From assembly GCA_037444845.1 (NCBI GenBank), contig JBBILQ010000089.1, positions 1-6,361 on the forward strand: DNA of 6,361 nucleotides, written 5' to 3'. Origin of the DNA: JARYMI01 sp037444845 (lineage in GTDB: Bacteria; Acidobacteriota; Aminicenantia; Aminicenantales; UBA8522). Of this stretch, positions 1 to 6,231 are shown in pieces; the stretch's first letter is position 1, and each line of letters opens with the position of its first letter. Under the pieces are notes generated by a model. It was not told where the DNA came from. It worked only from the letters and a program-made list of their open reading frames with translations, and ran no database searches. Both the position numbers and the translations under genes were made by a program.

Positions 1-27
1 GCGAGGGCGTTGGGCGAGGAAGCCCGT

Positions 28-117
28 CGAAGACTGAGCGGGCACGGTTTCTCGAGCGAAGCGAGAGAAGAGCGAAGGCTGAGTCGGAGCGAGTTTCCTC
101 GCTGGGGAAACGAGCGG
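28..117. repeat. Two-copy imperfect 45-nt direct repeat with hairpins
   Basis: Two adjacent units begin with nearly the same bases: CGAAGACTGAG at 28-38 and CGAAGGCTGAG at 73-83. Similarity continues through the first ~28 nt and then fades. Each unit contains its own short hairpin: TCTCG (50-54) with CGAGA (62-66), and GTTTCC (93-98) with GGAAAC (106-111). The stems differ in sequence although both are hairpins, which hints that structure is kept. An open frame across this region (10-255, plus strand) gives only Arg/Ser/Glu-rich low-complexity protein, so I treat it as non-coding. Confidence 0.45.
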
Positions 118-125
118 GCTGACGA

Positions 126-204
126 CCCCAATCCCGAGCCTCGACGGGGAGAACCGACGGGACTGGTTCCCCGGGGTGCGGGGGCCGGGGGTGGCCTGGC
201 CGCC
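126..204. other. GC-rich structured intergenic tract downstream of the HD gene
   Basis: Several complementary segments lie here. GGGGAGAACC (146-155) pairs with GGTTCCCC (165-172) apart from a two-base bulge. CCCG (133-136) can pair with CGGG (145-148). GGTGGC (190-195) pairs with GCCGCC (199-204), with one G-U pair. The first two are mutually exclusive folds. The last hairpin is followed on the plus strand by a weak TTTT (212-215), so it could be a poor terminator for a plus-strand gene to the left, but no T tract follows it on the minus strand. No tRNA, rRNA or known RNA family was recognised. It occupies the 3' flank of the minus-strand gene cluster. Confidence 0.35.
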
Positions 205-244
205 GCCTATGTTTTGTCACATCATATCTTTCGTTCATATTCGT

Positions 245-778
245 CTACTCCTTAAAGACATCGAAATTGACGAAGTCGGCGTGATTGACGATGATGGCCT
301 CGACCGTCCGGCGCGACCCGTCACCCTCCTTAGAGTGGGCAGCAATGATGTGGATGACTTCCCTTGGCAACCCATGCTGAAAGGCAAACGCAGCGCCAGA
401 AATAGGGTGGCGGAGGAGCTCCCCTTCCCCGCTTTTGACGAACTTTCCAGCCTTCCTCTCGTACTCGAAGAGCTTGCCAACGTCGTGAAGAAGGGAACCC
501 GAGAGAAGGTGGTCACGGTTGATATGGACTTTGTCTTTATACTCTCCCGTCAGCACCTCGGCGATCCGCAGCGCCGTGAGAGTTACTGCCCTCGTGTGCT
601 CGATGAGGTTCACGTCCGTTCGCGGAATGAGAAGCGTGAACGGCATATCATTGAGGTCATCGGCCTGCCAGCCGCCCCTTTTCAGGGCTTCGATCCAGAC
701 AGTGCCTGTCTTCTCGCGGAGTCCGGCGTCCTGGATAAGCTCGAGCTCCGGCAATAACCTTTCGATCTCCTTTTTCAT
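245..778 (-). CDS. HD-domain protein (predicted metal-dependent phosphohydrolase)
   Basis: This 177-residue soluble protein has the full HD metal-binding signature: His61 (IEHTRAV), His98-Asp99 (LLHDVGK), His124 (RHP), His148 (AAHS) and Asp168 (NHAD). Family members usually hydrolyse phosphate esters or nucleotides with a divalent metal; the substrate here cannot be read from the sequence. No signal peptide, membrane segment or second domain is seen. The protein ends nine residues after the last HD ligand, so it is essentially a bare HD domain with a ~55-residue N-terminal helical lead. It starts at ATG with AGGAG six bases upstream. That ribosome site overlaps the stop codon of the citryl-CoA lyase gene, which implies translational coupling and a role tied to that pathway. 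The family call is firm; the function is unknown. Confidence 0.88.
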   Translation of the reverse strand: MKKEIERLLPELELIQDAGLREKTGTVWIEALKRGGWQADDLNDMPFTLLIPRTDVNLIEHTRAVTLTALRIAEVLTGEYKDKVHINRDHLLSGSLLHDVGKLFEYERKAGKFVKSGEGELLRHPISGAAFAFQHGLPREVIHIIAAHSKEGDGSRRTVEAIIVNHADFVNFDVFKE

Positions 779-784
779 TTCGGG

Positions 785-790
785 CTCCTA
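785..790 (-). promoter_or_regulatory. Ribosome binding site of the HD gene overlapping the lyase stop codon
   Basis: On the minus strand the bases read TAGGAG. TAG (790-788) is the lyase stop, and AGGAG (789-785) lies six bases before the HD gene ATG at 778. Terminating ribosomes would cover the next start site, so the two proteins are probably made in a fixed ratio. Confidence 0.7.
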
Positions 791-1567
791 TATCTCCCTT
801 TCCTTTGGGCCATCGTATTCAAAATCCGAAGGGTGGATTTTGCGCATCGGCCGCATCCGCGTTTTTTCCTCATGGATGTGGGCAACCAACCCGGGCACTC
901 GGGCGATGATGAAATAAGCGTTGCCGATTTCAGCCGGGATGCCCAGGTCACAGAGGAGCGCCGCGATGGCGCCGTCCACGTTGATGGGGAGGGCCTTGCC
1001 AAGGCTTTCCTTCAGAATATTCTCTATGAGCCGGCTGATCTGGACATGCCGGCCGGCCAGGTTCAGCTCCCCTGCCAGCGTAAAGAGTTTCGTTGTCCTC
1101 GGGTCCTCGGTGTGGACGCGGTGGCCAAAACCGGAAGCCCGCTCTCCCCTCGCCTTCATTTCGGCCAAAATTTCCCTGGCCGCTTCGTTGTCAGCGATTT
1201 TCTTTTCGTCTGCTCGCCGGGCCACGGCCTGGAATAAATTCATCCCCTCCTCGATGGCGCCGCCGTGAAGGCGAGATATGGCAAGGACGCCGGCCGCGAT
1301 GGAGGCGTGGAGCTCGGCGCCGGTCGAGGCGACGGTGCGCGCCGCCAGGACCGACGGCGGTCCTGCGCCATGGTCGACGGAAGAGACAAAGATGGCGTCT
1401 AAAAGCTTCCCAACCTCGGGCGAGGGAAGCTCGCTCCGGAGCACAAGATAGATAGCTTGCGAGAAAGAAATTTTGCCCATCAGCTTATCGATTGGATAGC
1501 CCCGCAGCCGGACTTTGTTCGGCTCGACGCTCGTGATTGCTGTCTTCCAGCGAAGTTCTTCGCTCAT
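788..1567 (-). CDS. Citryl-CoA lyase-like protein (short citrate synthase-fold)
   Basis: This 259-residue protein has the citrate synthase fold but is far shorter than a true citrate synthase (about 370-430 residues). It matches the size of stand-alone citryl-CoA lyase. The catalytic set is intact: His101 in LHGGA, His149 in GFGHRVH.EDPR and Asp198 in INVDGA. The upstream VDHG (His66) and the late GIPAEIGNAYFIIARVPG segment also match the family. The expected reaction is cleavage of citryl-CoA to acetyl-CoA and oxaloacetate. The two genes just upstream encode a CoA ligase that could supply citryl-CoA, which supports a lyase over a synthase. GGGAG (1577-1581) lies nine bases before the ATG. 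The gap from the ligase alpha gene is 34 nt. A lyase for a related substrate such as a methylcitryl-CoA cannot be excluded. Confidence 0.85.
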   Translation of the reverse strand: MSEELRWKTAITSVEPNKVRLRGYPIDKLMGKISFSQAIYLVLRSELPSPEVGKLLDAIFVSSVDHGAGPPSVLAARTVASTGAELHASIAAGVLAISRLHGGAIEEGMNLFQAVARRADEKKIADNEAAREILAEMKARGERASGFGHRVHTEDPRTTKLFTLAGELNLAGRHVQISRLIENILKESLGKALPINVDGAIAALLCDLGIPAEIGNAYFIIARVPGLVAHIHEEKTRMRPMRKIHPSDFEYDGPKEREI

Positions 1568-1601
1568 TTTTCTTCTCTCCCTAACCGAAAAAACCTGCTT
1601 T

Positions 1602-2495
1602 TCATCCTAAAAGCTCCGCGGCTTTCTTCGGAATCTCCGAGATGGACTCGACGACATGGGCTCCGGCTTCACGCAGCCTCTTGACTTTGGTCTCGTAGGA
1701 GCCTCGAGAGCCTTCGACTATCGCTCCCGCATGAGAAAAACGCGTCCCGCTCTTGGCCGCCTTGCCGCCGACATAGGCGATGAGCGGTTTGGTGAATTTT
1801 CCCGTGTCGATAAGGTCGGCAACGCGCTCCTCCTGTGTCGTTCCGATCTCGCCAAACATGACGGCGAGCCTGGTGTCAGGGTCCTGCTCGAAAAGCTCCA
1901 TGACCTCGGGATGGGAGAGGCCGACGATGGCGTCCCCGCCGACATGGATGATCGTGCTCTGACCGACACCCGCGCACGTGAGATAATAGGAAATGGCCGA
2001 GGTCATGCCGCCGCTCCGGGAGCTCACGCCGACAGGCCCGGGTTTAAACCATTCCCTGGCCCGCTCGGCGCGTCCGCCGATCATGCCCAAAACCGCCTGG
2101 CCTGGACTGACCAAACCGAGGGTGTTGGGACCGACAAAACGGGCTCCCTTCTCGCCGGCCCTGGCGGCAATCTCGAGGACGTCATGGATCGGGACTCGGT
2201 CCGGAACGATGACCAGGAGTTTCACGCCGGCGTCTATGGCCTCCAGAGCGGCGTTCTTGACTAAGGCGGCTGGGACAAAGATGACGCTGGCGTCGATCGG
2301 CCCCTCCTTCTCCCAGGCCTGGGCCACCGAATCGAAGACGGGAACGCCGTAGACTTCCTGGCCTCCGCGGCCCGGCGTCACACCGGCAACGAGCCTTGTC
2401 CCGTAGTCCTTCATCAACTGGGCCCGGACCATGCCCTCGCGGCCGGTGATTCCCTGGATGATTACCCGCGTCGTCTTATTCACCAGGATGGCCAT
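1602..2495 (-). CDS. CoA ligase (ADP-forming) alpha subunit, succinyl-CoA synthetase alpha-like
   Basis: This 297-residue protein is close in length to E. coli SucD. An N-terminal Rossmann CoA-binding domain opens with IIQGITGREG (12-21). It is followed by GPNTLGLVSPG (122-132), VGVSSRSGGMTS (155-166) and HVGGDAIVG (184-192). The phosphohistidine is His255 in the SHAGAIVEGSRGS segment, so the subunit should be able to carry the phosphoryl group. It would pair with the beta-like subunit encoded upstream. The expected role is ATP-dependent acyl-CoA formation; with a citryl-CoA lyase next door, citrate is the most likely substrate, though plain succinyl-CoA or malyl-CoA ligase is possible. I chose the ATG at 2495, because GGGGAG lies five bases upstream and the protein then begins MAILVNK like the family. 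An in-frame ATG at 2531 would add twelve unlikely residues. Confidence 0.88.
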   Translation of the reverse strand: MAILVNKTTRVIIQGITGREGMVRAQLMKDYGTRLVAGVTPGRGGQEVYGVPVFDSVAQAWEKEGPIDASVIFVPAALVKNAALEAIDAGVKLLVIVPDRVPIHDVLEIAARAGEKGARFVGPNTLGLVSPGQAVLGMIGGRAERAREWFKPGPVGVSSRSGGMTSAISYYLTCAGVGQSTIIHVGGDAIVGLSHPEVMELFEQDPDTRLAVMFGEIGTTQEERVADLIDTGKFTKPLIAYVGGKAAKSGTRFSHAGAIVEGSRGSYETKVKRLREAGAHVVESISEIPKKAAELLG

Positions 2496-2500
2496 GCCCT

Positions 2501-2506
2501 CTCCCC
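2501..2506 (-). promoter_or_regulatory. Ribosome binding site that fixes the alpha-subunit start
   Basis: GGGGAG on the minus strand sits five bases before the ATG at 2495-2493. The alternative in-frame ATG at 2531 has no comparable purine-rich site, which favours the shorter protein. Confidence 0.6.
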
Positions 2507-2632
2507 TCTTAATTCGGGGGACGCCATACATAATACACTAAATCGGCTCCCACCTCTGATTTGGATGACGTTGTTTTTCGAGCATTGGCCGTTAAAAATT
2601 TCAGTTTTCTTGAAGTGGCTTGCTTTTTCGCC

Positions 2633-2668
2633 AATCTCTATTTTCTCTTTAATTTCTATTTTCCCTAT
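2633..2668. repeat. 18-nt imperfect tandem repeat, two copies plus a partial third
   Basis: Copies at 2633-2650 and 2651-2668 match at 15 of 18 positions around the core TCTATTTTC. A partial copy (TTTTCTAT) follows at 2670-2677. The plus strand is almost pure pyrimidine and the transcribed RNA would be purine-rich. In the 73-codon frame it gives the repeated KIEI/EKIEI pattern. Confidence 0.5.
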
Positions 2669-2706
2669 ATTTTCTATGGGTATAGTAGTTTTTATGAGCA
2701 TCGCTC

Positions 2707-4272
2707 CTACCTCTCGCCTCCGCCAGCGATGATTTTTTCCCGATACTCCCGAAGCCCAGGGATGGGCAGATGAATGACGATAGCATTCTGCTCGTGAAAA
2801 GTGCAGAAGATCTCACAGGCCAGGCACTCGGTGCATTTTCCGCGCCGGACATCCTCAACCGGCACTGCCAGCACAGGCTTTCCGTCCTCAACCTTCAGGA
2901 TCTTCGCCGTGCAGGCTTCGACGCAACCCTTCGTCTTGCAGGCAGCGCACTTTTCATGGTCAATGGATAACCGGCCGGTCAAAGTCTCGAAAATGTAGGC
3001 CCTCTCAGAGATTGGAGCATCTACCATCGGTTTCACTTCATGGCTCAAGTTCGGGTTCTTGGCGACGAGCTCCTCCAGCCTGGCGGCGCAAAATTCCGGT
3101 GAGTCGTCGCGGCCGTAACCTTCGACAGGCGCCGGAATGTTCTTGAGATAAGCCTGGAGTATCTCAATCGCTTTCTCTTCAAAATTCCCGCCCAGGCGGA
3201 TAACGGCCGGGATGGCTAATTTTTCTTCATTAAATGCCTTGACGAACCCGCGGGCCGAATGGTACTGCTCCTGGCTGGCAACACCCGAGCCCGAAGCGAA
3301 ATAGCCCTTGATTCCCGGCTGGGAAAGGATGATTTTGGCGGCCCGGTAGACTTTGCTCGCCGGCGGGTTGCCGCTCGTGTCGCAGTAGTTGGCCAGCTTG
3401 AACCCGCGCCCGAGCACAGCGTCCATGGACATCATCGACCCGCCGCCGCCTGCGCCATGGAAGCCGATGTATTTCTCGGCCTCGCCTACATTCTCGACCA
3501 TCTGGAAGAAATAAAAAGTGCCTCGGTAATCCTTCTCCTCAACCCGGTAGGCGATTTTTTCAAGCTCGGTCGGCGGCCGGTCAAATTCCCGGGCGACTTC
3601 GATGCCTAACTCAGGATGCCTGAACACAGCGTAATCATCGACGACGATGTGGCAGTCGGCCGCAAAGACGGCATCGTCCTCTGTCAGGACAAGAGGGTTG
3701 ATCTCCGCCGAGCGGGCATCGCTCGACTTGGCAACCCTGTAAAGCCGGGGAAGCAGATCGGCCAGCTTAGCTAATACGCTCCCGCCAAGCCCGGCCCTGA
3801 TGACCATATTCCTGGCCTCATACTCGGAAAAGCCCCTTAGAACGTCGATCGGCTGCCGCGCGACCCTCTCCGGATGGAGCCGGGCAATCTCCTCGATACC
3901 TGTCCCGCCGACAGGGCTGAAAACGAGGAGCGGCTGCTTCAGGGCGTCATCCAGCACAAGCCCGGCAAAATACTCGGCCCTGATGGCCAGTTTCTCCTCG
4001 ACAAGGAGTTTGTCAACAACAAAATTCCCGACCTTCATCCCCAAAAGCTCGCGCGCTTTTTTCTCGGCTTCGGCTGGGGTGGAAGCAAATTGAACCCCGC
4101 CCAGCTTCGCCCTCCCTGTCACCCAGACCTGGATCTTGAGGACAACGGGACGGCCGATCTTTTCGGCCATCCGGCGAGCCTCCTCAGGAGTCGAAGCGAC
4201 TCCACCCTCAGGCACGGGGACTCCGCCCTGCTTGAGGAGCGTCTTGCTCTGGTATTCAAAAAGCCTGGCCAT
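2707..4272 (-). CDS. ATP-grasp CoA ligase beta subunit fused to a 2[4Fe-4S] ferredoxin domain
   Basis: This 521-residue protein is about 130 longer than E. coli SucC (388). Residues 1-215 form the ATP-grasp domain, with the opening FEYQSKTLL, Lys46 in VVLKIQV, GRAKLGGV (53-60) and the metal-binding EINPL (190-194) with Asp206. Residues ~240-385 form the CoA-ligase domain, with the HGAGGGG loop (272-278) and AAKIILS. A linker leads to two iron-sulfur motifs at 442-490: Cys442-x2-Cys445-x4-Cys450-x3-Cys454 and Cys480-x2-Cys483-x2-Cys486-x3-Cys490. With the alpha subunit it should make an acyl-CoA from acid, CoA and ATP, most likely citryl-CoA given the downstream lyase. The ferredoxin part is not needed for ligase chemistry, so it may sense redox state, add stability or dock an electron carrier. 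AGGGA (4282-4286) precedes the ATG. The fold is firm; the substrate is inferred. Confidence 0.88.
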   Translation of the reverse strand: MARLFEYQSKTLLKQGGVPVPEGGVASTPEEARRMAEKIGRPVVLKIQVWVTGRAKLGGVQFASTPAEAEKKARELLGMKVGNFVVDKLLVEEKLAIRAEYFAGLVLDDALKQPLLVFSPVGGTGIEEIARLHPERVARQPIDVLRGFSEYEARNMVIRAGLGGSVLAKLADLLPRLYRVAKSSDARSAEINPLVLTEDDAVFAADCHIVVDDYAVFRHPELGIEVAREFDRPPTELEKIAYRVEEKDYRGTFYFFQMVENVGEAEKYIGFHGAGGGGSMMSMDAVLGRGFKLANYCDTSGNPPASKVYRAAKIILSQPGIKGYFASGSGVASQEQYHSARGFVKAFNEEKLAIPAVIRLGGNFEEKAIEILQAYLKNIPAPVEGYGRDDSPEFCAARLEELVAKNPNLSHEVKPMVDAPISERAYIFETLTGRLSIDHEKCAACKTKGCVEACTAKILKVEDGKPVLAVPVEDVRRGKCTECLACEIFCTFHEQNAIVIHLPIPGLREYREKIIAGGGER

Positions 4273-4317
4273 TCTCGCCCGTCCCTCTATAAGTTATATG
4301 TAAATTTTCTTTTCTTC

Positions 4318-6231
4318 CTATTCAGGCAATTCCTTGACAAACAAGTTGAGCTGACTCGAATTTTTAACGATTCTGCTTGAGCTCTTGTTGACTTTCTTTG
4401 AAACAAGCTGAGCAACATCAACTTTGCCCTTTAATTTATGAAACGCGTTTTCAAGTGCTTCAAAAAACAGGCACTTCCAGGAATCCTCGAGGAATCGCTC
4501 GCCGAATAAAGGCGATCGCAGCTTGCGGAGCAGCTGTTCTTCGCGGTCCTGGGGGATCACAAGATATTTTCTTACCGCCGGATCGATATTGGACCCGCGC
4601 TTAAGAGCTTCGGTCATAGAAGTGGTCGCCTCAACTTCAAAAGCTGCCTCGATTCGTTTTCCCCGAAGCCAGAGAACGTCAACATTCTCCACCTCGTCTA
4701 TATTTTTGGCGTCATCCATTTCTTTCAATGAACCTCGACTGAGGTACTGCCTGAGTTCCCCTTCACGGCCCGGAAACCCTTCTGCCAGGGAATCGCCTTG
4801 CTCCCGACGCCCGATCCAGATGTCATAACCACGGCCCTTCCCGATATCCGCCAAGATGGCGAGCATCCGGGTGTGCATGCGCCTGATCTTGTCCTGGTTG
4901 TATTCTGGCCTCAGTATCCATTCGCCGCGCCCCACGGGCCTGGCATAAGCCTCAAGAGCCTCTCTAATGCTGGTTGCGTCTGTGGTGAGCGCATTGGGAA
5001 ACTCGTCGCTGATCGCTTTCCATATGTCCGTGAAGGTAACCCGTCCTCGCGCTTGAAGTTTGCGAAGCACGGTTTGTTCGACTCTCTCGGACAGCGGGAC
5101 GGATTTTAGGCGGGGGATGCTCGACGGGTCTTTAAACCACCAGCCCTTTCCCTCTACACCCCCGATACGCATCGGGACCAGTTTAAATTCCTTTTTGAGG
5201 TGCTTTTCAAGCACAGAACGGACATCAAGTCCGGCCCTAAGCTCCGAAAAATAGCCGTTTTTGGCGAGTTCCGGGTCAATCGTGTTGATCAAAATTGTGT
5301 AGGGAGTCGGTTCTCCCCGTTCGGCGAGAACTCGCCTGGCGGTCTCCACGACAATTCGCTCGAACCGGGCAGCATCTACTTCTTCTGGCTCAAGCTTAGC
5401 TCCAGGTCCGGCCGGTTTATGAAACCTCAGATAAAAATCGCCCTGGGCGGAGCCAAAAGGCTGCAAAAGGGCCTTGGGCGAAGGCCGCGCCAGTTCCTGG
5501 TGATGAATTTTGTCAAGCTCCAATCCCGCCATGATCCCAGCATATATGGTCGCGTTCCGAACCTTGAAGGTCGGGTTATGAAAGGTCAGCGTCATGTAGC
5601 CTCCGGGCTTGAGAACATCCTGCATCATCCTGAAGGCATGACGAAGAAGGGCGTGATAAACGTCAAAGCTTTTTTGCTGGCGTTCGTTGCGAATCACCTC
5701 CTTGGCGAGGATTTGATCTAAATATTCCTTGTCCCTTTTTAGCCAGGCGTTCCAGAGATAGGCGAGTTCGCCGTACTGAATCGAGGCATCATAAGGCGGG
5801 TCGGTGAAGATGTAATCCACGCAGGCGCCGCAGCGCTCGGCGATGATCTTCATCAAGTCCAGCGAATCGCCGCAGTGGATGTAAATATCGGCAGGGCCGG
5901 CAAGCACATCCTCAAAATTTCGGCCAAACTTTATTCCAGAAAATAAATTATTAGATTCTTCCTTAGCTTTGATGAGACCTTGACGACCAACTACAGCGCT
6001 CTCGAATTTCTCCCAAACGTTTTGCTCCATAAAGTGGGAGGCGTACCAATAACTATGTTCGAACCAGACACCACTCATTACACGTGTTGGTCGGTCAGGC
6101 ATCATCCTGCTACACAAATGCACCATGGAAGTGAAAGCAACCTTCAGGAAATCCCTGAGGTCACGGCGAGGCTCTTCCTCGATCGCTTCCATGAGCCAGG
6201 CCAGACCAACGAGGTTTCTTTTGGTGAACAA
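4318..6231 (-). CDS. Adenine-specific DNA methyltransferase with nuclease-like C-terminus (5' part interrupted)
   Basis: The uninterrupted part is 637 residues. Residue 1 is a TTG codon with no ribosome site, and homology continues upstream, so it is probably not the native start. The opening LFTKRNLVGLAWL is typical of large stand-alone DNA methylases. Motif IV is DPPY (144-147) within IFTDPPYDASIQYGELAYLWN, preceded by HCGDSLDLM; the AdoMet motif (FxGxG type) is not in the window and should lie upstream. KPGGYMTLTFHNP (208-220) follows the catalytic region. Residues ~380-440 look like a winged-helix segment. Residues ~450-600 resemble a PD-(D/E)XK nuclease fold, with Asp518 in VDVLWL and Glu532/Glu534 in FEVEATTS. 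The C-terminus is Lys/Ser-rich. It likely methylates adenine N6; the recognition site is unknown. The ligase beta gene starts 45 nt downstream. It could be an orphan methylase, a fused restriction-modification enzyme or a decaying gene. Confidence 0.82.
   Translation of the reverse strand: MFTKRNLVGLAWLMEAIEEEPRRDLRDFLKVAFTSMVHLCSRMMPDRPTRVMSGVWFEHSYWYASHFMEQNVWEKFESAVVGRQGLIKAKEESNNLFSGIKFGRNFEDVLAGPADIYIHCGDSLDLMKIIAERCGACVDYIFTDPPYDASIQYGELAYLWNAWLKRDKEYLDQILAKEVIRNERQQKSFDVYHALLRHAFRMMQDVLKPGGYMTLTFHNPTFKVRNATIYAGIMAGLELDKIHHQELARPSPKALLQPFGSAQGDFYLRFHKPAGPGAKLEPEEVDAARFERIVVETARRVLAERGEPTPYTILINTIDPELAKNGYFSELRAGLDVRSVLEKHLKKEFKLVPMRIGGVEGKGWWFKDPSSIPRLKSVPLSERVEQTVLRKLQARGRVTFTDIWKAISDEFPNALTTDATSIREALEAYARPVGRGEWILRPEYNQDKIRRMHTRMLAILADIGKGRGYDIWIGRREQGDSLAEGFPGREGELRQYLSRGSLKEMDDAKNIDEVENVDVLWLRGKRIEAAFEVEATTSMTEALKRGSNIDPAVRKYLVIPQDREEQLLRKLRSPLFGERFLEDSWKCLFFEALENAFHKLKGKVDVAQLVSKKVNKSSSRIVKNSSQLNLFVKELPE

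Larger units (their letters stand above)
2496..2706 (-). other. AT-rich 211-nt gap between ligase beta and alpha genes
   Basis: This gap separates the two subunit genes of one enzyme, which are normally adjacent or overlapping. It is much more AT-rich than the genes around it and is purine-rich on the coding strand. A 73-codon frame (2701-2480, minus) starts five bases after the beta-subunit stop, with AGGAG only two bases before its ATG. It is Ile/Lys/Glu-rich at first and then runs out of frame into the alpha gene start. I see no homology to any family and no convincing promoter or intrinsic terminator. Confidence 0.4.

Noticed and set aside
212..215. Possible plus-strand intrinsic terminator after the 190-204 hairpin
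   Set aside because: The T run is only four bases, starts seven bases after the stem, and no plus-strand gene is seen upstream.
10..255. 81-codon plus-strand frame at the left edge
   Set aside because: Low-complexity Arg/Ser/Glu/Gly protein over a repetitive, hairpin-rich tract, with no recognisable family. Openness is explained by high GC.
176..757. 193-codon plus-strand frame opposite the HD gene
   Set aside because: It is antisense to a gene with a complete HD metal-binding signature and shows no family motif of its own.
2496..2531. Twelve-residue N-terminal extension of the alpha subunit
   Set aside because: The extension has no family similarity, and GGGGAG sits correctly before the ATG at 2495.
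2530..2535. TATTAT -10-like box (minus strand) before the alpha-subunit gene
   Set aside because: The hexamer 17 bases upstream is CAGAGG, not a -35 box, so a promoter cannot be supported.
4288..4298. TATAAC/TTATAG -10-like boxes (minus strand) before the ligase beta gene
   Set aside because: No -35-like hexamer at 16-18 bases upstream, and the AT-rich gap yields such boxes easily.
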